Shown in pieces: positions 29,375 to 38,551 of a DNA stretch of 64,000 nucleotides. The notes under the pieces are model-generated. The model was not told where the DNA came from, ran no database searches, and saw only the letters and a program-made list of their open reading frames with translations. Position 1 is the first letter of the stretch, and each line of letters begins with the position of its first letter. The position numbers were made by a program, and so were the translations under genes. This DNA comes from Colwellia sp. C2M11 (GTDB lineage Bacteria; Pseudomonadota; Gammaproteobacteria; Enterobacterales; Alteromonadaceae). Location of the stretch: the NCBI RefSeq assembly GCF_018860915.1, contig NZ_JAHKQD010000018.1, positions 96,299 to 160,298 on the forward strand, given 5' to 3'.

Positions 29375-31209
29375 AGTTCTGCGCCAATGCTAAAGTGAAT
29401 GCGCCATGACGACTCATCTTCACTTAATGGATAACCTAGGGCAAATCGGATGGGGCCAATAGGAGAAATATAATGAATGCCCGTTCCAATAGAATAAACA
29501 AAGTCTAATTTGTCTTTATTATTCACACTACCGCCATCGGTGAACAGTGCACCTCGCCATTCGGGGGTAAAGTAGTATTGATACTCTACACTAGCAACAA
29601 CCATATTCGTTCCGCCAACAACGATCTCTTCTTCAGTGTTATCTCCTTGGGTAAGCGTTATTTTAGGGCCAACCGATTGATAACCGAAACCTCTAATACT
29701 TTGATCGCCACCAGCATAAAAACGCAGTGACGGTGAAAGCTCTGCTTCTATATCATCTTTAACAATGGCATAGCCAATTTCAGCTCGGGTCACAATACGA
29801 TGTTTTGGTGCTATCGATGATATATATTTCCAACGTGCATTAAAGCGCAAAAATGAAGTTTTAGAGTCCAACTTATCATAGCTTCCCTCTATATTATAAT
29901 ATTGGCGGAAACCAGTACTTGGATCTAAAACTGAGCCTTGCCATTCTTTATCAGACCAAGTAAAACCAGGAATATAATATTTAGCATCATCATCTATACC
30001 ATCGGTACTCCAGTCTTCAGAAAGGTGTCTAAGGTAAGGCTGGCGCAACATGCTATCTTTTAGGTAAACACGACCCACTTGGAAAGAAAGGAATTTACTT
30101 GTTAAGTCTGCGAAATCATTTTCTTCTAGTAAGGCTTTTAATTGTAAAACATCATTATTAGGGTGCGATAAAGGAATACCGTAAATAAAATATCCTGTCG
30201 GATTTATTTTTGAATAAGACAACTTCGTTTCTTGTCGATGTCCATAACGGTTAACCAAGGGAGTTTTCCATACAAAAGAAAAGTTTTCTTTTGTATCTGT
30301 TGAATAACCTAGGCCTAAATCGAATTGATGTCGTGTTGCTGGCTCTAATGAAATATCAATGGGTAAAGTATGATCAATAATTTTTTCGGTATTAGGCCAA
30401 ACAATTACATTACTAAAATATTGAGTTTCATCGAGTTCATTTTGTAAATTTTGCAATAAATCTTGTTGGTAATAATCTTCTTTCTTAAAAGGAATTAATG
30501 GCGCTAAAACATCAGAGTTTAGCTCGAATGGGGTAAACTTTACTTCACCAAACTGATAACGGACACCACTATCTAAATTAAGAATAATATCCGCTGTTTG
30601 TAAATCTTGATGTATTGCGATAGTCGACTTAGTAAATTTAATATCGAAATAGCCACGCTCTAATCCAAGCGAGGTTAAGTCTTCTTTAAATTTTTCGTAT
30701 TTTCCATGATGCAGCACATCCCCGGTTAGTATCGGAATATTGTTAACTATTGCTGAAAAAGCGGAATCTTTATTTGCATCACCAACAATATTAAGCTGTA
30801 ATTTTTTTATTCGTGTTGGTTCATTTAACACGATATTAAAAGTTAGTGTCCAAACATCTTTGTCGGTAGCTTTATTAATTACATTGGTTACTACTGCACG
30901 GTAATACCCTAAAGCATTGAGTGCATTGGTAACCTTTTTTTTCGCAGTAAATATAAATGCAGCTCGCTCATTACTCTCTTTGGGTAATTTGCCTAAATAG
31001 GCATGGATATTTTGCACAACTTCACGAGGTAGTTTATCTGGGAGTTCAACTAAAAGCGTATTTGATAAGGCGTAGGGCGAAATTAAGCATAGTGCAAAAA
31101 ACAAAGACGTAGTTTTTTTCACTAGATTAAGCTTGCTAATTTTTTGCAATGTTTTTTGTCGTACTTTTGGAGCTACGCTTTGTATTGCGCTTTGAACTAT
31201 GTATTGCAT
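29371..31209 (-). CDS. tamA: Outer-membrane Omp85-family protein TamA
   Basis: A 612-residue protein with POTRA domains (about 55-300) and a C-terminal 16-strand barrel (SLRFYAGGDQSIRGFGYQSVGP with the conserved RGF motif, shown in part; ending IHFSIGAEL). It partners with TamB. The signal peptide core is KKTTSLFFALCLISPYALS, which begins only at residue 31 after the ATG at 31209; a GTG at 31122 would give a normal-length signal peptide, so the true start is uncertain. Confidence 0.92.
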   Translation of the reverse strand: MQYIVQSAIQSVAPKVRQKTLQKISKLNLVKKTTSLFFALCLISPYALSNTLLVELPDKLPREVVQNIHAYLGKLPKESNERAAFIFTAKKKVTNALNALGYYRAVVTNVINKATDKDVWTLTFNIVLNEPTRIKKLQLNIVGDANKDSAFSAIVNNIPILTGDVLHHGKYEKFKEDLTSLGLERGYFDIKFTKSTIAIHQDLQTADIILNLDSGVRYQFGEVKFTPFELNSDVLAPLIPFKKEDYYQQDLLQNLQNELDETQYFSNVIVWPNTEKIIDHTLPIDISLEPATRHQFDLGLGYSTDTKENFSFVWKTPLVNRYGHRQETKLSYSKINPTGYFIYGIPLSHPNNDVLQLKALLEENDFADLTSKFLSFQVGRVYLKDSMLRQPYLRHLSEDWSTDGIDDDAKYYIPGFTWSDKEWQGSVLDPSTGFRQYYNIEGSYDKLDSKTSFLRFNARWKYISSIAPKHRIVTRAEIGYAIVKDDIEAELSPSLRFYAGGDQSIRGFGYQSVGPKITLTQGDNTEEEIVVGGTNMVVASVEYQYYFTPEWRGALFTDGGSVNNKDKLDFVYSIGTGIHYISPIGPIRFALGYPLSEDESSWRIHFSIGAEL

Positions 31210-31415
31210 TTTAACGATTCAATAAACATTTTAATTATTAAAGAAGCACATAGCATAACAGCAAATGCAATATCACCATGCTAACTTTCATTACAAAAAA
31301 TGTTTATATCTTTTCTTGTATGACAAGTTCATCAAGTGCTTTATGAAACTAATTAGCGAATAATCGAACGGTTTAAATACTTATTTTAGCCGTTATTCAA
31401 ATGGTTAATTAACGA

Positions 31416-32285
31416 TTATTCTTTGTTTACGCTATCTTCAGCGCCTTTTTTTGGGGGTGCTAAAACAATATCGAAAGGTTTGCTTTGCATACCAGCGTAT
31501 AAGCTAACGTGAGGAAAGGGTATTTCAATACCTTGTTCATCAAACGTTTTTTTAATATTTTGATACATTTCATTTTTAAGTGTGAGGTAGTTTTCTCTTT
31601 TTGACCAAACTGAAAATTGAATATCAACAGATGATTCTCCAAAACCAGTTAAAATAAATAAAGGTGCAGGCTCTTCTAAACAAATAACATTTTTTTCAGC
31701 AATGTTTAATAAAACACGTCTAACTCTTTCAATGTCTTCTTTATAGGCAATTCCTAATTTTAAGTCAGCTCTTCTTATAGGAAACTTAGTCAAGGTTGTG
31801 ACGGCACTTTTAATCATACTCTCATTAGGTATTCGAACAAACAAGTTATCAAATGTTCTTAATTTTACTGATAATAAATCAATAGAAATAACTTCACCGG
31901 TATAACCATCGACCTTAATAACGTCACCAATAGAGAAAGGTCTTTCTATCATTAAAAACAAGCCACTTATCAAATTTGAAGCAGATGTTTGTGAGGCAAA
32001 ACCAACAGCAACAGTGAAAATTCCTGCTGCGCCAAGTAAGATTGTTAGATCGATACCAATATGTTTTAAAGCAGACAATAGGAACAATATTAATACAGTA
32101 TAAAAAATGGTTCTTTTTAATAAAAAAAGACCATGTGTTGTCATTTTTTTTGCGGCAAGTTTTTCAGCTGCACTACTTAATGCTTTAGCAACAAAGTAAC
32201 CGACAACAAATAAAATTAATGCCTGTATTAAGGCGTACCAATGAGATGATTCAAACATATTAAAAAATTCGCTAATGACTTCCAT
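31416..32285 (-). CDS. Small-conductance mechanosensitive channel (MscS family)
   Basis: A 289-residue inner-membrane channel with three predicted helices and the pore-lining TM3 GAAGIFTVAVGFASQTSASNL (in part), then the beta domain RPFSIGDVIKVDGYTGEV and a C-terminal alpha/beta part (GIEIPFPH). Members open under hypo-osmotic membrane tension. The ATG at 32285 is preferred; an in-frame TTG at 32300 would overlap the upstream gene by eight bases. It lies right after the DUF432-like gene and is probably co-translated. Confidence 0.9.
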   Translation of the reverse strand: MEVISEFFNMFESSHWYALIQALILFVVGYFVAKALSSAAEKLAAKKMTTHGLFLLKRTIFYTVLILFLLSALKHIGIDLTILLGAAGIFTVAVGFASQTSASNLISGLFLMIERPFSIGDVIKVDGYTGEVISIDLLSVKLRTFDNLFVRIPNESMIKSAVTTLTKFPIRRADLKLGIAYKEDIERVRRVLLNIAEKNVICLEEPAPLFILTGFGESSVDIQFSVWSKRENYLTLKNEMYQNIKKTFDEQGIEIPFPHVSLYAGMQSKPFDIVLAPPKKGAEDSVNKE

Positions 32286-32292
32286 AAACTGT

Positions 32293-33078
32293 TTACCCAA
32301 ATAAGTTACTAATTCTGCGGATTAATCTTCCATGCTCTGAAGATATTCGTGGACTACTGATAAACGTAAGAGGTTCGAATTCAGCAGAAACATTTTTATC
32401 AATAATTAATTCAATATCCGCTGAGTCGTCTGCTATTTCAATGGTGATTCGAGATGTCCACAGTCGGTTTTTATCATCATGGTACAAATTCAAATGATTT
32501 ACCGGCACATTAATTCTATTAATTGTTAATTCTTTATTGTGGCTATTAATAACCATAATGGGCGTTGTCGCTTTATGTGGATGGAGCTCTAGCTCTTCAA
32601 TTTTAGTTTTTGCCGAAGTATATTTTGCATAGCATAGTTGTCCATCAATAGTAGAGCTGCCAAACCATGAGTCTGATGGTCGCCAAAAAGGTAAATCTAC
32701 CAAACATTTTCCGTTTGGAAATGTTTCAGCGTAAAACCAAATAGGCGTACTAATAAATAATTGAATTTTTTCTCCTGCAAGAAGTGTTAACGGGGATGAA
32801 GGGCGAGCAATAACGGTGCGGTCTGCTAATAAAGGAGATACCTTTATTTTTTCTGAGGTGTTTTTTTCTAAAAATCGACCGGTGATTGTCAAATTGTCTA
32901 CATTAACACACGCACCGTCAGACACGACAATATCGTTATCTTCCTCTTCGCTTTCAATATTCCAGGTATTCCATTCAGCTGCTTCACGCCTAAGGACAAT
33001 TGCTCGCTCACCTACGCTCCAACACTTCTGCTCTTGTAGGGCAAAAGTAAATTCCCCCCACCAATTATTGTTCTTCAT
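32293..33078 (-). CDS. DUF432-like soluble protein
   Basis: A 261-residue protein without a signal peptide or membrane helix. It shows WWGEFTFALQEQKCWSVGERAIVLRR (in part), LLAGEKIQLFISTPIWFYAE and FWRPSDSWFG, which I associate with DUF432, a family of unknown function often placed beside MscS channels; this assignment is from memory. The stop lies directly before the channel gene, suggesting a joint function such as channel modulation. Confidence 0.6.
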   Translation of the reverse strand: MKNNNWWGEFTFALQEQKCWSVGERAIVLRREAAEWNTWNIESEEEDNDIVVSDGACVNVDNLTITGRFLEKNTSEKIKVSPLLADRTVIARPSSPLTLLAGEKIQLFISTPIWFYAETFPNGKCLVDLPFWRPSDSWFGSSTIDGQLCYAKYTSAKTKIEELELHPHKATTPIMVINSHNKELTINRINVPVNHLNLYHDDKNRLWTSRITIEIADDSADIELIIDKNVSAEFEPLTFISSPRISSEHGRLIRRISNLFG

Positions 33079-33401
33079 AGCTCACTCATTAGATCGTAAT
33101 TTAAAAAATAAAACGCCAAGTCATCTTTAATGGTCTTCATTATCGTATTTTAAATGAAAATGGTAATACCAAGAGAAAGAATCGCCATCGTATCCGCAAC
33201 TTATATTAAAGAAACAAGTAAAAATCATTTATTATAAATAGGTCAGTATTATTCATTGCTGTATAACATAATGATGAAGTAAATATACAACATTATAAGC
33301 AATATAAAGCAGTAAATAGCAAATGATTAGTTGTGATCTAAGCAGGTTCAGTTAATATTTCGCATTAATACATGCTTTAAAATTAATTTTAGGGATCTGA
33401 T
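33079..33401. other. Intergenic region with no recognised element
   Basis: AT-rich divergent spacer between the DUF432-like gene and the CNNM gene; it should hold both promoters, but none stands out. Confidence 0.45.
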
Positions 33402-34427
33402 ATGTCAACTGACATTATTACTTGGTGTGCTATCGCAATTTGTATCACACATTCAGCTGTTTTTTCAGGCTTAAACCTTGCATTTTTCTCTATCAGTCGG
33501 CTTCATTTAGAAGTTGAAGTTAAAAAAGGTAACAAAGCTGCTGAAAAAGTTTTAAAGCTTAGAGATGATTCCAATTTTCTTTTATCTACCATTTTATGGG
33601 GTAATGTTGGTATTAATGTTTTATTAACTATGTTGTCAGATTCAGTGTTAACCGGCGTTAGTGCTTTTTTATTTTCAACTATCGCGATTACCATTATTGG
33701 TGAAATTACTCCACAAGCATACTTTTCACGTAATGCTTTAAAAATGGGCAGTATTTTAGCGCCAGTTATTCGTTTTTATCAGTTTGTTTTTTATCCTGTT
33801 GCTAAACCTACTGCACTGATTCTTGATGCTTGGTTAGGAAAAGAAGGTATAACCTACTTAGAAGAAAGCGAACTTAGAAATATCATACGTCAACATATTA
33901 CAGCCGAAGAAGCCGATCTTAATCAAGTAGAAGGAATCGGTGCATTAAACTTTTTTGCTTTAGATGAAATACATGTAACAGAAGAAGGTGAAATTATTGA
34001 TCCTAAGTCAATCATCGCTTTACCAACTAAGTTAGATTTACCCATGATACCGCCAATAAAACAAAGCCCAGATGATCCTTTTCTGATGCAAGTTAACGAA
34101 ACAAATCATAGTTGGGTCATTCTAACTAATTTAGAAGGTTATCCATTATTAATATTAGATGCCGACGGTTTATCAAGGGCTGCATTATATCAAACAGATA
34201 ACTTTGACCCTTATAACTATTGTCATCGTCCTGTTGTTATCACCGATGAAACAACCCCATTAAATGAAGCAATGCTGCAAATGAAAATTAATAGATCGAC
34301 CGATAAAAACTTTGATGGCGTTATAGATTATGATGTTTTACTTATTTGGGGCGAAAGTAAACGCATTATCACCGGAGCAGATATTTTTGGCTTACTGCTT
34401 AAAGGAATGTTACCGAGCACTAGGTAG
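33402..34427 (+). CDS. CNNM (DUF21)-domain transmembrane protein
   Basis: A 341-residue inner-membrane protein. Residues about 1-165 form the CNNM/DUF21 domain (AVFSGLNLAFFSISRLHLE, GNVGINVLLTML, GEITPQAYFSRNAL), linked in other proteins to magnesium/cobalt transport or efflux. The C-terminal part (about 190-340) resembles a degenerate CBS-like regulatory module. Unlike CorC/YtfL proteins, the transporter-associated CorC-HlyC domain appears absent. AGGGATC precedes the ATG. Confidence 0.8.
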   Translation: MSTDIITWCAIAICITHSAVFSGLNLAFFSISRLHLEVEVKKGNKAAEKVLKLRDDSNFLLSTILWGNVGINVLLTMLSDSVLTGVSAFLFSTIAITIIGEITPQAYFSRNALKMGSILAPVIRFYQFVFYPVAKPTALILDAWLGKEGITYLEESELRNIIRQHITAEEADLNQVEGIGALNFFALDEIHVTEEGEIIDPKSIIALPTKLDLPMIPPIKQSPDDPFLMQVNETNHSWVILTNLEGYPLLILDADGLSRAALYQTDNFDPYNYCHRPVVITDETTPLNEAMLQMKINRSTDKNFDGVIDYDVLLIWGESKRIITGADIFGLLLKGMLPSTR

Positions 34428-34620
34428 CTAAGTTCATAATTTATTAAATTGTTGAGTGTTAGTATAGCTACCCGTTGTTTGTATTTACTCGGTGAATTTG
34501 AGAAAATACAGCGAATAAGGTTACTGTAACCAATTAAAGTCAACAAGATACGTATTCAATAGGAACTATTCATTTTGAATATACTCCTTGAATATTTTAG
34601 TTGAAACATAGAGAAATTAT

Positions 34621-35268
34621 ATGAAAAAAGGTTTTATGGTTGTTTTTGATGGTAGTAATGGCGCAGGTAAAACTACCGTTATACAAAGCATTGAAAAATA
34701 CCTCATTTCAAAGGGTGTTGATGTTTTACTTACCAGAGAGCCGGGAGGAACACCGATAGGTGAAAAAATTAGAGACGTTATTTTAGATCCTAAAACACCT
34801 GAAATGTCTTTCATGACCGAATTAATGCTATTTGGTGCTGGTCGCGCACAGCATATTCAAGAAAAAATAATACCGGCGTTATCGGCAGGCAAAGTTGTTA
34901 TCTCTGATCGATTCGATGCGGCTACCTTTAGCTTTCAGCATTATGCGAGAGGCATTGATATTGATACTATTACCAAAATAAATGATTTAGCATTAAATGG
35001 TTTTAGCCCTGATATGAATATTATTTTAGACTTAGACCCTGCTGAAGGCTTGAAAAGAGTGCAGAGTCGTGGAGAAGGGCTTGACCGCTTAGAAGATGAA
35101 AAGGCTGACTTTTTAATTCGTGCTCGCAATGGTTATTTAAAGCAAGCAGAGCAATCACCAGAAAAGTTTGAAGTGGTTGATGCGGCTCAATCAAAAGAAA
35201 AAGTATTATCAGATGTAATCAACATCATTGATGTTTTGCTTAGTCAGCAACAAGAAAAGCACTCTTAA
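34621..35268 (+). CDS. tmk: Thymidylate kinase
   Basis: A 215-residue kinase that phosphorylates dTMP to dTDP. It has the P-loop DGSNGAGKTTV, LTREPGGTPIGE, the DR(F)-motif DRFDAATFSFQ, and the lid RVQSRGEGLDRLE. In E. coli tmk follows mltG directly; here about 9 kb of other genes intervene. holB begins two bases after its stop. Confidence 0.95.
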   Translation: MKKGFMVVFDGSNGAGKTTVIQSIEKYLISKGVDVLLTREPGGTPIGEKIRDVILDPKTPEMSFMTELMLFGAGRAQHIQEKIIPALSAGKVVISDRFDAATFSFQHYARGIDIDTITKINDLALNGFSPDMNIILDLDPAEGLKRVQSRGEGLDRLEDEKADFLIRARNGYLKQAEQSPEKFEVVDAAQSKEKVLSDVINIIDVLLSQQQEKHS

Positions 35269-35269
35269 T

Positions 35270-36232
35270 ATGAAACCATGGCTACTTTCTCACCAACAAA
35301 TATTTAGCAATCAGTTCCGTCGTAATATTTTGCCTCATGCCATTTTAATTAATGGTGTGACCGGCTCAGGTAAACTTGAGTTTGCGCAGTGGTTATTGCA
35401 TTTACTAAGCTGTAAGCAACCGCAAACGGTTAATCAAACCGAGGTGTTAGTTAGCTGTGGTCAATGTAAGTCATGTTTATTATTAAAAAGTAAAACATAC
35501 CCAGATCACCTAGCGCTTATTGCAGAAAAAAGTAATTTAGGTGTAGATGACGTTCGTAATGCTAATCGCTTTTTACAACAAACAGCTCATTTGGGGAAAT
35601 TTAAAACGGTTTTAATTGAACATGCACAAACAATGACTCAAGCTGCCGCAAATGCCTTGTTAAAAACTCTTGAAGAGCCCAGTGATAATAGCGTTATTAT
35701 TTTATTAACGAATGACATTGAAATGCTGCTACCAACCATTATTAGTCGATGTAGAGTTATTAATATTAGACCGAAAGTGGGGCAAGCTTTACTGCAAAGT
35801 ATGTCAGAGCAAGGAGTTAGTATTGACGCTAATACTGAACTGAACAGTCCATTTATCAATTTAACTCAGTTACCTGAGTTAACAAATACGGTTATTAATG
35901 ATGCTTTTCAACAGTTCAAAACATGTTATGTAAATTTTCTTGATGGGCAGCAAGTAGAACCTCAATTACTTGCACAGCTACAAAGTAATGAACATGGTTT
36001 GCGTTGGTTAGAGCAAATTACTGTGAATTTATATCGTGATCAGTTCATTCTTACGACCGAGCCTTCGAATAAATTAACATTAGACCCTGAAGTTTTGAAT
36101 AACCTCTACAAAGTCATCATAAATGGGTGTAAAGTAATAAAATCATATACTCAAGCAAACAAACAGTTTGTTTATGAAAAACTTATCATGGCGATAAGTG
36201 ACGTGCTTGAGCAAGCGAAAGTTAACGAGTAG
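35270..36232 (+). CDS. holB: DNA polymerase III delta' subunit HolB
   Basis: A 320-residue clamp-loader subunit: MKPWLLSHQQIF at the start, P-loop-like GVTGSGK, zinc module C...CGQCKSC (about 48-77), sensor-type ALLKTLEEPSDN and STIISRCR-like TIISRCRVINI. The ATG at 35270 lies one base after the tmk stop, and is preferred over an upstream start inside tmk. Co-transcribed with tmk and the PilZ gene. Confidence 0.93.
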   Translation: MKPWLLSHQQIFSNQFRRNILPHAILINGVTGSGKLEFAQWLLHLLSCKQPQTVNQTEVLVSCGQCKSCLLLKSKTYPDHLALIAEKSNLGVDDVRNANRFLQQTAHLGKFKTVLIEHAQTMTQAAANALLKTLEEPSDNSVIILLTNDIEMLLPTIISRCRVINIRPKVGQALLQSMSEQGVSIDANTELNSPFINLTQLPELTNTVINDAFQQFKTCYVNFLDGQQVEPQLLAQLQSNEHGLRWLEQITVNLYRDQFILTTEPSNKLTLDPEVLNNLYKVIINGCKVIKSYTQANKQFVYEKLIMAISDVLEQAKVNE

Positions 36233-36242
36233 GATATCGATT

Positions 36243-36569
36243 TTGATCCCAATTAATATTGAATTTCAATCAGAACACGATTTATATATTTCTTATATGC
36301 CCTTTTTAAAAGAAGGTGGTTTGTTTGTTCGTACTGTAGAGCCTTATGATTTAGGTGCCGAGGTTGAGCTAAATATATTATTACCTGACTCTTTAGAGCC
36401 TTCATTAATTACCGGTGAAGTGTGCTGGTTAACACCAACAGGAGCACAAAACGGAACACCTGCAGGAATTGGGGTAAGCTTTAGGGATGATCCTGACAAA
36501 GTACGTTTTCAAATTGAAAAAGCAATTGCACGACAGCTAAGTTCGTCAGAAGCAACATTAACCATGTAA
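36243..36569 (+). CDS. PilZ-domain protein (type IV pilus-associated type)
   Basis: A 108-residue single-domain PilZ protein: YMPFLKEGGLFVRT near the start, LGAEVELNILLPD, and GEVCWLTPTG. It resembles the atypical PilZ proteins downstream of holB in Vibrio and Pseudomonas, which lack the classic RxxxR c-di-GMP-binding motif; none is seen here either. The TTG at 36243, with AGGA about nine bases before it, is the likely start. Confidence 0.85.
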   Translation: MIPINIEFQSEHDLYISYMPFLKEGGLFVRTVEPYDLGAEVELNILLPDSLEPSLITGEVCWLTPTGAQNGTPAGIGVSFRDDPDKVRFQIEKAIARQLSSSEATLTM

Positions 36570-36593
36570 TAGCATAATTTTATCAATTTGTTA

Positions 36594-36629
36594 CTAAGCC
36601 CTTTAGTTATTATTAGGGCTTTTTTTTTA
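36594..36629 (+). terminator. Terminator between the PilZ gene and tatD
   Basis: AAGCCCT / AGGGCTT stem with a 12-base loop and a run of T residues. It implies a separate tatD promoter in the following 50 bases. Confidence 0.85.
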
Positions 36630-36675
36630 GTAAGTTACACCAACCTAATCAATTTAGTATTATCGGAGTTTTCCA

Positions 36676-37443
36676 TTGTTTATAGATTCACATTGCCATT
36701 TAGACCGTTTAAATTTATCGCTTCATGGTGACAGTTTAGCGAATGTAGTACAGGCAGCAAAAGATGTAAAAGTAGATAAGCTTTTGTGTGTTAGTGTTAC
36801 TTTGAAAGACTTTCCTGCCATGGCTGAACAAACTAAAGGCTTTGATAATGTAATGCTTACGTGTGGTATGCACCCATTAAATCAAGAAGATGAAGTCAAT
36901 ATTGATGAGTTACGCACCTTAGCCAGCGACCCTGCTGTTATTGCGGTGGGTGAAACAGGGTTAGACTATCACTACGCGCCAGAAACTAAAGCGGTACAAC
37001 TAGACTCGTTTAAAAAACATATCATTGTTGCTAAAGAGCTGAATAAACCTTTAATTATACACACACGCGCTGCTCAGCAAGATACCTTAGATTTATTACG
37101 CTCTGAAAATGCAGCAGAAGTTGGCGGTATTTTACATTGTTTTACAGAGTCTTGGGATATGGCTAAGCAAGCAATTGAACTAGGTTTTTATATTTCATTC
37201 TCCGGTATTGTTACATTTAAAAATGCGAATGAACTAAGAGAAGTTGCTAAACTTGTGCCTGATGATAGATTTTTGATTGAAACAGATTCACCATACCTTG
37301 CCCCTGTGCCACATCGAGGTAAAGAGAATCAACCAGCGTATGTAGTAGAAGTCGCTAAACACTTAGCAAGTATTCGTGGTCAATCGGTTGAAACTATTGC
37401 TAAATTATCAACCGACAACTTTAATCGCCTTTTTAAGCTATAA
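36676..37443 (+). CDS. ycfH: TatD-family metal-dependent hydrolase (YcfH)
   Basis: A 255-residue TIM-barrel hydrolase; relatives include TatD DNase and D-aminoacyl-tRNA deacylase-like enzymes. Metal ligands are visible in FIDSHCHLD, VGETGLDYH, IIHTRAA, LHCFTES and ETDSPYLAP. A TTG at 36676 with CGGAG ahead is the likely start, since the first strand begins immediately after it. Position after holB matches E. coli ycfH. Confidence 0.93.
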   Translation: MFIDSHCHLDRLNLSLHGDSLANVVQAAKDVKVDKLLCVSVTLKDFPAMAEQTKGFDNVMLTCGMHPLNQEDEVNIDELRTLASDPAVIAVGETGLDYHYAPETKAVQLDSFKKHIIVAKELNKPLIIHTRAAQQDTLDLLRSENAAEVGGILHCFTESWDMAKQAIELGFYISFSGIVTFKNANELREVAKLVPDDRFLIETDSPYLAPVPHRGKENQPAYVVEVAKHLASIRGQSVETIAKLSTDNFNRLFKL

Positions 37444-37551
37444 CTTATAAAAACCAATTTTCGAAGACCTTTTTTAAAATGAAAAGCTCTTTATTAATTA
37501 TCAAACGCTGGTAAATTATCGCATAGTGTAGTGATTAATAAGGAGTTGAGC

Positions 37552-38157
37552 ATGCGCTCAAAAGGTAAGTTAATTAAATGGAATGAAGACAAGGCTTTTG
37601 GTTTTATCGCGCCTAATGGTGGTGGTGAACAGGTTTTTATTCATAAAAAGGCGTTAATCAACCGACATCGAACACCTCAAATAAATGATGTTATTACCTT
37701 TTCTTTATCAAAAGATAGGCAAGGCCGAATTTGTGCAGATCAAGCGACATTTTCGGGTGAAAAATTAAAGGTAAAGGCAGCCAAAAAAATGAATCGTTTT
37801 TCAATTTATTTGTCGGTTGTTTTTATTACCTCGATTATAATATTTTATCTGTTCGAATACTTTCCTCAGAAGCTTATATTCCTATATGTAGGCGCTAGTG
37901 CTATTACCTTTTTAGTTTATGCATCAGATAAGTCAAAAGCAAAGCGCAAGGTTTGGCGAACACCAGAAAGCTCTTTACATATGCTTGCCTTGATTGGTGG
38001 TTGGCCAGGCGCCGCTATAGCACAGCAAGTATTAAGGCATAAATCTCAAAAGAAAGAATTTAGAAGAATTTTTTGGCTGACGGTATTTGTAAATTTAGCT
38101 GTATTAGTGTGGCTTTTTACACCAAAAGGGCAGACGGTGTTACAAATTCTAGACTAA
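37552..38157 (+). CDS. Cold-shock domain protein with C-terminal DUF1294 membrane region
   Basis: A 201-residue protein. Residues about 1-65 are a cold-shock nucleic-acid-binding fold (GKLIKWNEDKAFGFI, QVFIHKKAL). The rest has three to four hydrophobic segments typical of DUF1294 (YASDKSKAKRKVWRTPE; HMLALIGGWPGAAIAQQVLRH). It may bind RNA at the membrane; the role is unknown. The ATG at 37552 has AAGGAG seven bases before it, better than the GTG at 37531. Confidence 0.85.
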   Translation: MRSKGKLIKWNEDKAFGFIAPNGGGEQVFIHKKALINRHRTPQINDVITFSLSKDRQGRICADQATFSGEKLKVKAAKKMNRFSIYLSVVFITSIIIFYLFEYFPQKLIFLYVGASAITFLVYASDKSKAKRKVWRTPESSLHMLALIGGWPGAAIAQQVLRHKSQKKEFRRIFWLTVFVNLAVLVWLFTPKGQTVLQILD

Positions 38158-38551
38158 TAGTATGAGTAAAATCATGAATGTAAACGAGTAAACAGATTAA
38201 CGTACTGTTTTTAAATTTAGGTGAAGCTAAAGCTATCAACCCTAACATTAAAATAACTAGGTGCGAATGCTTTGAAACGTCAATAGTTCTCTTTACTAAG
38301 TTATTATATTTTAAAGAAAAACCACTTCCTTAAGACTTTTGTTTTACAAACGTTTTATCAAAATACTGAGTATTTTTCGCTATAAACAATGAAGATACTA
38401 GGGTTATACAATAATGGGCTTCATGATATAGTTTATGGAACCAATGACACTGCTTTTATTAAATAATTTAGAGATAGCTTAAAGAAAAATTTACCGCCTT
38501 GTTCTTGCTTAGTTTAACTTGAAAGATTCGTAGATATTAGGAATACTCAAT
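38158..38551. other. Intergenic region with no recognised element
   Basis: AT-rich, 394 bases, no open frame, repeat or clear hairpin seen. It should hold the promoter of the reductase gene. Confidence 0.45.
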
